A stretch of DNA of 11,224 nt, taken from assembly GCA_019633425.1 (NCBI GenBank), contig WSUB01000433.1, forward strand, positions 1 to 11,224, in the 5' to 3' direction. A model generated the notes under the pieces. That model was not told the origin of the DNA. It did not search any database and saw only the letters and a list, made by a program, of their open reading frames with translations. This DNA is from Tulasnella sp. 424 (Eukaryota > Basidiomycota > Agaricomycetes > Cantharellales > Tulasnellaceae). Shown here piece after piece: positions 1-7,804 of the stretch (its first letter is position 1; each line of letters opens with the position of its first letter). Made by a program: the position numbers and the translations under genes.

Positions 1-212
1 GGATTACCCTAGTGGGAATGACGGCAACGAGAGCGATCCTCAAAGACTCGGTCGTAGCCGGCGGCGACTCGGACTCTGGTCCCAGAGCAGGGGAAACGGG
101 TGTTTGCGTGGTCAATTTGAAGAATAAATCCGTCGGTGCGATAAGAGACCGCCCGTAAACCTAAACCGGAGACTGCCCGTTCGTTTCCTCCAAGCGCCAA
201 GCCGAACTGAAT

Positions 213-1958
213 TTGGAGGAGTGGGAAACCCAAATACGCCGGACAGTCCGTCGTCCAGCTAGAGGAGCCACAGGTCTCAAGCTTTACAAGGACATACTAC
301 TACGGCTTAGCTTCTGCGGTGTGCTCCCTAGCTGGCGAGCGAATGGTCGCGACAGGTCCGACTCGTCATGGACCATCCACAGCCCGTCGTTCGTATCCCA
401 ACCCACTTCCTCCTCCGCCACCTTTTAAGCCGTGATGCTCGTATCTTCCCTACTGGACGACAAAGAAAGACTCCCACTCCTGGGTCTCCGCGTTTGTCCA
501 GGTCCCACCGCGGCGACACGTAAACCTATTACCTCTTCCGCTCGCAGGTGTCTGTCAATCTCAACCGTCATCGGACTTTCTGGCGTCACCAGTCCGTTGT
601 CCGAAAGGAAGTGCGCGTTTGGATCTAACGGTGTTTACGACCCACAGCCGCCAAAAAGAGGGCATCCAGAATCGGAGGACCTTTACAAGCAATATGCACC
701 TCCACCTCTATCACATCCTGGCACCGCTCCAGTCGCGGTGACCTACAGCACGGTCCTGCGGGAAACCACCCGCAGAGCTGTCAAGCCCGCAGAGCCTCGG
801 AACGGGTGAAGGATTATTGTCTTCGGATGCCTTCAGGGAGATTGCGCTAGTGGAAGGTCGTGGGATGCGCCTGCAACGTGGACGGGAACGAACAGTGGCC
901 TAGCTAGTCCGACGGATTCTCAGCACACCCACACGGGACACGATCATCATGCACGGGAAAGCCACACGAGGAACCGCGCGCGCTTCAGTGCTACAGCAGC
1001 GGACCGCTGAAGAGCGAAAAGCCTTTATTGCTATCATACCTCCTCCCCGCCCTCGACGTACCCAGTTCCGTCGGCAGTATCGGTACCTATTCCACCTCCC
1101 GAGACGACCTGGTGCAGCGAGGATGGAGACTGCCGCTTAGGCTGGAATGGGTCGTCCCTGATATCCCAGACTCGCATAGAAAGTGGCACTTTGGTGGAAG
1201 TCGTATCCGTGGACAAGATCACATCTCCAGCCTCCCCAACTTCGAACCATCGGTCGACAAAGACAAGCGAGCCGAGGAACCGTCGGTGCGAAGAAGTTCA
1301 CTCTGGGCCTGACTTGGTCGTAGGAATCCGCTAAGGTCCCTACTTCGGAAGGCAAAGGATGGATCCTGGTCAACGTCGAACCGAGTCGGATGGCGAGCTT
1401 GGGTGCTGCTGTAGTTGCGATGGGCGCTGCTGCCGCCAACGCGATGGTGCGGAATCGTTCGACGTCGAGCAGTCCCGCGACGAATAACACCGGGATTGTA
1501 ACGGAGGAAACGATGAAGTCACATTTGAAGACGTTCTCTCGTCGCCGGCATGTTCGGGACAACACTGTCGATACGATTAATTCATCTCGTTGATCAGCAC
1601 GCTAGGACGAAGGTATCTACGGCGATATTGTCTTTGACAAGGCGTAAAGACAGTTTGAAGAAGCAGTAACGTTCTGGATCGAGCGATGACTGTCAAGAGA
1701 AGAAGCGGGAGTGGATCATCCAAGTCGAAGGGCGGGCATAAGAAGATGGCTTCAGAGTCGATTGTACAAATGGGAATGTACACCGAGGAACCAACCGGAG
1801 AACGCGGAGAGTTTGAAGTCTCGTCGTCGGTTTCGGATGATCGGTTGGACGGGGGGGACGATTCTGCGGGTGCTGTTGATGGTGAAAAGAAGTCGACCCG
1901 GCGACGTGTAAGGGATCTCAAGCGTCATGCTTCCATGTCCAAGTTGACGAATGGGTGA
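213..1958 (+). pseudogene. Decayed or unresolved gene upstream of kinase, copy A
   Basis: No intact gene can be assembled here, yet protein-like blocks appear in all three plus frames. Examples: ESEDLYKQY then prolines near 679-712; YLLPALDVPSSVGSIGTYST in the frame open from 1028; ESGT and SPASP further on; a small-residue hydrophobic stretch (ASLGAAVVAMGAAAANA) from 1393 followed by an STSSSPATNNTG linker; and a charged Ser/Lys-rich tail open 1686-1958, ending HASMSKLTNG. Splice-like signals conserved in both copies include CTAAC..CCCACAG (about 626-647) and TGACTTGGTCGTAG (1310-1323). Frame shifts and stops (TAA at 521, TAG at 848) break the frames relative to copy B. Ectodomain-like block, Ser/Thr linker, hydrophobic run and charged tail suggest a remnant of a small single-pass membrane protein. 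That is an inference; a multi-exon gene I cannot resolve is the alternative. Confidence 0.3.
548..650. repeat. 103-nt block identical in both units (copy A)
   Basis: Bases 548-650 are identical to 8140-8242 over 103 nt, although the flanks differ by substitutions every 10 or so bases and by 1-nt indels just outside. The block ends just after an acceptor-like CCCACAG that follows CTAAC by a typical branch-point distance. Confidence 0.85.
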
Positions 1959-2029
1959 AGAGGGTGGCCACAACGGGTGGCTATTCCTCGCCCTTTAGGA
2001 AGCTCCTCTCTCCTTGATGATTTGTTACT

Positions 2030-3300
2030 TATGTCCACTGGCGTGGACATTTCGGAATCCCCCCTCTCTCGGAATTGGTTCTTTTTCCCTTACTTCCCCG
2101 GATACTTTCTCTTGGACTTCTTTTACTTGCATCCTCATCAAATTTTCATCCCACTATCGTGTTTGGTTCAATATATCCATCGTCACCAGATTCTCGTGAA
2201 TCCATTGCATCGACGGATTGACTTTGCTGGATTTTTTCTCTCTCACATTGCCGCTTTACATGTCCTTTATAGTGTGTGTTTCGATTTCTCATTTACCTTA
2301 GACGAATTTACTCTTTCACTATTTTGCTTATTCTTGCGCATGGATGATCAGGCAAGTGAGTAGAGTTGAGTAATGCATGAGGGTGAGGATATAAGTCCTG
2401 GAAACCAACTTGTCAGGCCTTGTAGCCGCTTCAGGCTGCAGCTTACAACATATGGTACTCAAGAACAGTTTCGCGTCGGGAGACGTCGAAGGCCCGGGGA
2501 TGCGTATTTCTCCGAGGCAGTCCTTATTACGACTAACCAGTGTGTCATCAAATCAGCAGTAGTACTCATGTCTCAGGCTGAGCGGACCCATAATTACTGC
2601 GCGTTGACTCGCTCGTAAATTTGATTTACTCTGGATGTTGCGTGGGCCTCGCGGATCAGGGAGGCGTTCTATATTTACGGCCTTCGAACAATTCACCATA
2701 TCCGAGGCGTTTGGAGGACAGTAAAGGAGTCCCGAAACAGCCCGAGAACGGCATAGAGAGGCGGTATGTAAGAAATAAAGCGATTGGTGGAGAATGGTAG
2801 TCGTTCGCAAATGGAGGAATCGTCAATGAGGCTGTGCAGAGAAGAGGCTATTGGAGCGGAAATCAGGGCATCACAGTGTTGAAAGCTGCTAACTAAGCTT
2901 CGACTAGCAACTCGGGCCCAAAATAATGGTCGGTAGAGAGGTACTCCCTGTCATTTAGGGGCGTCATGGACGAAGCGCCGGTGTGTCAAAGTTGTTGGTG
3001 TACATGTGGCAGTTGAGTAACCGTATGTGCGGGAGGGGGTCGGTGTTTGGTCAGAACGTCCCGGTTGTTCAGGAAAGGGAATAGGAAGCCAGAACAAAGC
3101 GAACCAAAAGACGATCTCAATCAGGCCCAAAGTTGATCTGGGTAGAGTTGCTTGCGTGGTTTGGCAATTTAACTCGTCTTATCTTGCAACCGTTTGTTTG
3201 TGCGAGATGTTGACTCACGCGGCCGAACCTTATTGTTGCCCGAACTCGCTGAGAACAAGGTCTAGACACTCTCTAAAGCAGGCCTACTACCCTCATGACC
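2030..3300. other. T-rich, apparently non-coding region upstream of kinase gene, copy A
   Basis: From about 2050 to 2340 the plus strand is rich in T and pyrimidine runs, as in fungal 3' flanks. No reading frame here is convincing or shared with copy B. The part 2740-3300 aligns well with 9858-10420 and should contain the kinase gene's promoter and upstream elements; I can name none apart from the TATA box. Inside lies a 326-nt segment absent from copy B. Confidence 0.6.
2411..2736. other. 326-nt segment present in unit A, absent from unit B
   Basis: Unit A reads GAAACCAACT, then 326 nt, then ACAGCCCGAGAA. Unit B reads GAAACGAACT, then CGAC, then ACAGCCCGAGAA. The segment begins TGTCAGG and, counting the following ACA, would end in CA, like a solo LTR, but no target-site duplication, terminal inverted repeat or coding homology is visible. 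It may be an insertion in A or a deletion in B; the sequence alone does not set the direction. Confidence 0.75.
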
Positions 3301-3323
3301 CTTCATGCCGATAGACAGGATGT

Positions 3324-3334
3324 CTTTTTATACC
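3324..3334 (+). promoter_or_regulatory. TATA box of kinase-TPR gene, copy A
   Basis: CTTTTTATACC lies about 115 nt before the start codon at 3443. The same motif sits at the same distance in copy B (10431). Conservation of motif and spacing, while the sequence between has substitutions and indels, supports a core promoter. Confidence 0.6.
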
Positions 3335-3442
3335 CTCTTGCTACCCCCATCCCCTCGACTCGTCACCCCCCTCTCCGGCGAGCTCCCTCCTGACCATAGT
3401 CTCATAAGTACACTTAATCAACGCCACCCCATCCATCGTTCA

Positions 3443-5885
3443 ATGCAAGGAAACGATATCCACGAGGCCGACCCTCAGACGTCCGGGTCAAGTCAAGATC
3501 CCCATCATGAGTTCCAGCTTAGCGCCAAGCTAGTGCGTTCAGTCCGGGTCTCGAGGGGTGGTTGCAGCGAATCGCTGACAGGGTTTTGTGTTTGTAGCGG
3601 GTCAAGCTCGAGAACCTTGCCCAGTGGCGACTCGATCCTTCGTTGATCGAATTCCCTGGAGACGCCCGCGAGTTTCGTGGAGGATACGCAACGGTTTCAC
3701 AGGCACATCTAGCTTCGCCTCCCGGTGGTCAAAGTTCCGAGCCAAAGGTTGTGTGGCAACAACCTCCTCATCGCCAGCAGAGCTAATGGCTGACCGAGTC
3801 GTCTGGTCCAACAGGTTGTGGCAGTCAAGATGCTGAAGGTAGAACGTGATGCGGATCTGGAACGCATATTGAGCGTAAGAATCTCTCCCCCGATTGTCGA
3901 GCCTGATCGAAATACTAACTTCTCTCTCAGTTGGCACTCAGAGAATCGAAATTCGTGGTCGAGCTTTCGCACCCCAACGTTGTTAGGCTAGAGGGATTCG
4001 TTGAAGATGCGCCCAAGCAGATGATTTGGCTGGTCTTTCCATGGGAAGAAAACGGGAACTTGAGGGACTTTCTTGCGTCTGGAGAATGGGAGATTCCTGA
4101 GCGAATCTCGCTGGTAAGATCAAACTCGTTGCCTTTGACCTTCTGCTGACACGTCGCGCTTCAGATTCGCGATGTAGCACAAGGGGTTAATTATCTTCAC
4201 GGTCAAACTCCGCCCATATATCACGGCGACCTTAAGTCGGTAGGCATACTCTCGCAAATTCGCTTGGTAGAACGGCTTATCCTGAACGCCTGCAGCTCAA
4301 CATATTGGTTAATCCCCGCTTCCGCGCTGTAATTACGGATTTCGGCTCTGCCCGTCGCCTAGGGACCAAGGACTTCGACCAGGAAGCGAAGAAACCTGAC
4401 CCTCAGCCAAGACCGGAGCTGCCTACGAACGAGGACAGCATCACGCTCCAAGCAGTGTACTCTGCCTCCACCAACACAATAACCCTCACCTGCGGCAACT
4501 TCACCCTTCGCTGGGCGGCTCCCGAGCTGCTGAGGGACGAGCCACCGACCCTTGCATGCGATATCTGGGCACTGGGCTGGATCGCTTATGAGGTACGACG
4601 AACCACGACGATCAATTACCGTCGATACTCATAGACTCGCGCTGAAATAGGTGATGACTAACACTATTCCATTTCACGATGTCAAAAGGGACGTCGCCGT
4701 AGTCAGTCGGGTCCTTCAGGGAAACCTTCCGTCCATCATCGACCATGCCCGCATGTCGTTAATGCAGGCGCTTTGCTCACTCATGATCCAATGTTGGAGC
4801 ATTAGCCCTGAAAAGCGACCGACGGCAGCCGGTTGTTTGAGATTAATGGATTATATGGTGAGTGAGCGGCGCTAGTGTACGGATCGGTGTCATTCATGTT
4901 TCGGTGTGGTTGACCCGAGATCCACTTGATACAGCCGATGATCGTTCCAGCACGTACCCAAGCCGGAGACCCAGAAGCTTCTCAGGCTCGCTATGCCGGA
5001 CTTCTCCTTAAACTTGGGGAAATGTACAGACTGCAAAGCGACTTTGTCCACGCATTGGACTGCTTCACCAAGGCGTTGGATATTTGCGCAACCACCAATG
5101 ACACTCGCGGAAAAGCTGACGCTCTGCGAGGTCTTGCTGAAGTGCATCGGTTTCAAGGACAGTACAGCAAGGCCGCAGGTTTCTACTCCGAAGCCCTGCA
5201 GCTTTATACCGACATCGGCGACCACAGATGGAGAGCCTATGCTCTATGGGGTCTCGGTGAGGTGCACCGAGGCCTGAGAGAGTACACCGAAGCCGCTACG
5301 TCCTACTCTGAAGCCCTGCAGATTTATACCAACATCAGGTTTCAATCCGCGAGAGGTGACCCGCTTTGGGGTCTCGCTGAGATACATCGGTTACAAGGGG
5401 AGTACGACGAGGCTATCAAATTGTACTCTGAAAGCCTCCAAACACGTACGGACGCGGGATTTAGCATAGGGAGAGCCGACGTTTTGGGGAGTCTTGGTGA
5501 TGTTCATCAATCTCGAGGGGAGTACCGCGAGGCCATCAAGTTCTACTCCGAATCCCTCCAGATATACACCGAAATGGGCGACAGAAAAGGAAGAGCCGAA
5601 ACTCTATATTACCTCGCTTCGGTTCATCTATCTCGAGAGGATTACGACGATGCCGCTTCGTTCTACTCCGAAGCCCTGCAGATTTATACCGACATCGGCG
5701 ATAAACTCTGGAGAGCCCACTCTCTGCTTGGTCTTGCTAAAACGCACGATCAGCAGGGCCACCGTAGTGAAGCAATATCTTGCTACACGGAAGCCTCTGA
5801 AGCCTTTCGAGAGGTTGGAGACTCCGGGGACGCAGCCTGGGCTTTGAAGAAGGCCGCTGATCTCCGCAGCGGAGAGGCCGCATGA
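3443..5885 (+). CDS. TKL-like protein kinase fused to TPR array (complete, 8 exons, 670 aa)
   Basis: Exons: 3443-3532, 3598-3747, 3815-3874, 3931-4113, 4165-4239, 4296-4592, 4651-4857, 4935-5885. All junctions are GT..AG and all exons end in phase 0; branch sites include CTGAC (3575) and TACTAAC (3913). Residues 1-55 form a short leader; the kinase spans about 50-354 and seven TPRs span about 372-651. Kinase landmarks: glycine loop FRGGYATV (56-63), VAVK Lys85, alpha-C Glu105, HPN 114-116, HGDLK 181-185, DFG 201-203, APE 261-263, Asp275, Arg341. It probably phosphorylates Ser/Thr of unknown substrates, with the TPRs binding partners. The start was chosen because ATG 3443 is conserved in copy B, whereas the in-frame ATG at 3305 lies upstream of the TATA box and that frame is closed by TAG in copy B. 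The donor of intron 2 (GTTGTG) is weak, but the stop and frame shift inside it require removal. The catalytic Arg of HRD is missing. The exact exon model is inferred. Confidence 0.92.
3655..4857 (+). other. Kinase domain of copy A (non-RD, TKL-like)
   Basis: Residues about 50-354 hold all eleven kinase subdomains in order: glycine loop, VAVK, alpha-C Glu, the HPNVVRLEG strand, hinge-like LVFPWEENGNL, HGDLKSLNILV, ITDFGSAR, RWAAPELL, CDIWALGW, and CWSISPEKRP. The catalytic Asp183, Lys185 and Asn188 are intact, so it should be active. The residue before Asp183 is Gly rather than Arg, so it lacks the Arg that contacts a phosphorylated activation loop in RD kinases. DFG to APE is 57 residues apart, against roughly 20-35 in most kinases, with an acidic, proline-rich insert. 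Intron 5 splits the catalytic loop between Ser186 and Leu187. TKL assignment rests on motif style, not a search. Confidence 0.88.
4986..5825 (+). repeat. Seven tandem 40-residue TPR units in exon 8
   Basis: Exon 8 encodes units starting near residues 372, 412, 452, 492, 532, 572 and 612, each 40 residues (120 nt), ending in a 19-residue tail. The repeated pattern is GRA..L.GLAEVH...G.Y.EA..FYSEALQIYTDIGD, the 40-residue TPR type known from kinesin light chain and LGN/Pins-like proteins. The first and last units are the most diverged; the inner five are alike. The DNA is also repetitive: 5181-5221 and 5661-5701 differ at one base in 41, exactly four units apart, which suggests recent repeat expansion or conversion. 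TPR superhelices bind peptides or proteins; the ligand is unknown. Confidence 0.92.
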
Positions 5886-6780
5886 TGGGTTAATGGATAT
5901 ATTCGAGATTAAACTAGACTCTTTGTTCTCGTCGGAGTAAAATTTTGCTGTATGTGTGGTGTCTAAACTTCCATGCACTATGCTTCATTAGCCGAAGCGC
6001 CTGTATTTCGTTCTCTGTCATCCGTTAGCCACCCCAGCCCGCTGTAGAAGAAATCAACGGTCTCTCGTAACTTAATTCGCCTCCTTCAGGCATATTAAGT
6101 ATTTCTGTACTTTCTGGGACACGATCAACCCAGCCTATTTGAGTGACCGTCCGCGAGGAACGTAAGGCCTGAAGGATCAAACCTGCACGGTGCTAGCTTT
6201 CTTGTAGCACTCAATTTCAGCATCAGGTTCAAGCGCCACTTAGCTTAGGGCATAGTATTCACCAAACTCGGTAACGAAGGGATCTTTTCGAAGGGTGCCC
6301 GGCAAGGAGGTTTGTCTCGTCCTATTGACGCGGCGCGGGAAAGCGTCGAAGTTCGGTTCCCTCGGCTTCGACAAGACAGTGCATCGTTGGACCAGTCCTT
6401 TTCCTCCATCATTGTCTGGATCATTAACATGACATCATCAATGCAGATATTGTCTTGTTGGTGAGTTCTCACATTAGACGTCTCATTGCCTGGCACGCCA
6501 AAGGTTGACTTGGCATTAATATTTCGTTGTCCATGCGATTTCTCTCCTTCCCTCTGCTTTGAACGCCTGCTGTATCCTAGGTCAGACTGTGGACGTAAAT
6601 CACCCCGCAAACAAGTCCAAGGGCTCTTTTCCAAGTTGATTCGCTAGAGGTCTCTTTCATCCCAATTTGCTTGCATTCAACCGAGTACTAATTTCAGTGT
6701 GGACCGTCTTCATTTCCCCCACTACACCCACCCCCAGACCCAGACCCACTCGTCCATCCGTACATAAAGAACCATCTCCA
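5886..6780. other. Spacer downstream of kinase-TPR gene
   Basis: The start is expected to be the 3' untranslated region; it has T-rich and A-rich stretches but no canonical AATAAA. On the minus strand a frame is open from 6634 to 6245 (about 129 codons), but it lacks an ATG in its first two thirds, has no recognised domain and no copy in the window to compare, so I do not call it a gene. From about 6700 to 6780 the plus strand is C-rich, as in fungal promoters. Confidence 0.5.
6190..6210. other. Small perfect hairpin
   Basis: GTGCTA and TAGCAC form a perfect 6-bp stem around a 9-nt loop (GCTTTCTTG). It lies about 300 nt after the kinase-TPR stop codon. Such a stem can arise by chance and no function is assigned. 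Confidence 0.3.
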
Positions 6781-6791
6781 CTACCCAGACC

Positions 6792-6797
6792 TATAAA
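6792..6797 (+). promoter_or_regulatory. Candidate TATA box for a plus-strand gene
   Basis: TATAAA sits after a C-rich tract and about 46 nt before an ATG at 6838. The layout resembles a fungal core promoter, but no convincing gene follows, so this stays tentative. Confidence 0.3.
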
Positions 6798-6837
6798 GCT
6801 CCGCTTACTGCTCTCTCACCACCCCTAAAGGGTTTCA

Positions 6838-7593
6838 ATGACCTTGATTGTACACTCATTCACGTCGTCTGTTCCATCGTCCCCGACGCGATCCATCCCG
6901 TCAATTCCCAGGTCACGCACCTCAAACGTAAGACCATTCCGCTAGCAATATCTTCAATGGAGTTTGGACCGCTTCGAACGCTCAACATACGTCCCAAATT
7001 CTCCAACCGACTGTGCGAACCCAACCTGCACCTGGTGGATGGGCTTGCATACGATCCCAATCCGAGACTGCCAGCGTCTCCCGGCGCCCCTATGACGCGT
7101 TAGGCAAGCGTCGTCTCGCCAACCGAGCTTTGTGAGAGTTTCCCCTTCCGCTTCTTCGTACGTGTGTCTAATCCTCTCGACCCTTGTATCAGCGCCTCTC
7201 CGGTAGTCCCCATATCCTCAACCGGCCCCGATCCAGCACCCTCGCAACTTCTGTCGAACCTTTCTCCCATGGTCACCCAGATCGACTTCCCAGAAATTTC
7301 GAACCGTCATCAAGCGACCCCAACTCATGCAGATGTATCTCGACGATGGGTTGCACATCACTACCAACGCACCCGAATCGAAAGCGTACTCCCTCGGAGT
7401 CCTGTTGCGATGCGTCGACGAGGAGAGACTTGTGGAAATCGACCAAGCGGTGCAGACAAACGAAGAGACGGCGGCCGACGACGAAAGCTCCGTTGAAGAC
7501 GGCGGCTCATCCCCACCAGCGTCCAGCAACCATCATTATGCCCAATTCATCCACCGAAAAAAAACAAGCTGCGGAAACATCGAATTCAAACGA
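6838..7593 (+). other. Unassigned region with open plus-strand frames before unit B
   Basis: An ATG at 6838 opens a short frame (stop after about 36 codons). A different frame is open without ATG from 6768 to 7102 and reads protein-like (LRTLNIRPKFSNRL). Further on, a frame through 7327-7605 contains YLDDGLHITTNAPESKAYSL followed by an acidic, Ser-rich stretch. It then hits an A8 run (7557-7564) and stops at 7605, while another frame stays open to 7672, already inside unit B. This may be the 5' part of the multi-exon gene whose decayed 3' part is in the duplicated unit. I cannot set exon borders and recognise no family. Confidence 0.25.
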
Positions 7594-7804
7594 GGATTAC
7601 CCTAGTGGGAATGACGGCAACGAGAGCGATCCTCAAAGACTCGGTCGTAGCCGGCGGCGACTCGGACTCTAGTCCCAGAGCAGGGGAAACGGGTGTTTGC
7701 GAGGTTAATTAAAGCACACATGCGTCGGTGGGAAGAGAGGCTGCCCGTAAACCTAAACCAGAGACTGCCCGTTCGTTTCCTCCAAGAGCCAAGCCGAACT
7801 GAAC

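Larger units (their letters stand above)
1..4113 (+). repeat. Tandem duplication, unit A (matching part)
   Basis: This stretch matches 7594-11216 in the same orientation, with scattered substitutions and several indels. The window's first bases equal those from 7594. The offset is about 7593 at the left edge and exactly 7103 through kinase exons 1-4. The unit carries a broken-frame region, a T-rich non-coding region and the kinase-TPR gene. The true left border cannot be seen because the match already exists at base 1; the right border of the homology is also unknown because the window ends inside unit B. Direct orientation and conserved gene order fit tandem duplication by unequal crossing-over (inference). 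Confidence 0.93.

Noticed and set aside
1977..2363. Plus-strand frame rich in Phe, Leu and Ser, possibly a membrane protein
   Set aside because: The composition follows simply from T-rich DNA. Its start lies in the segment missing from unit B and the frame is not preserved there.
2411..2739. Solo LTR call for the 326-nt segment
   Set aside because: It has TG..CA-like ends but no target-site duplication or second copy in the window. It is reported only as an indel.
2553..2810. Minus-strand frame overlapping the 326-nt segment
   Set aside because: It runs across the right junction of a segment present in only one copy and shows no recognisable family, so chance is likelier.
3305..3442. Longer N-terminus for the kinase starting at ATG 3305
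   Set aside because: This ATG lies upstream of the TATA box, and the extension is not conserved: in unit B the frame is closed by TAG at 10504-10506. ATG 3443/10546 is shared.
3588..3836. Plus-strand frame read through exon 2 and intron 2 as a separate gene
   Set aside because: It is in a different phase from the kinase exon 2 reading, which matches a glycine loop and joins cleanly to VAVK. The frame has no domain features.
4890..5225. Minus-strand frame opposite the start of the TPR exon
   Set aside because: Shadow of exon 8. It has the same 40-codon periodicity and no start or domain of its own.
5494..5847. Plus-strand frame overlapping the TPR array in another phase
   Set aside because: Repeats in one frame make repeats in the others. 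It is a shadow of the TPR-coding exon.
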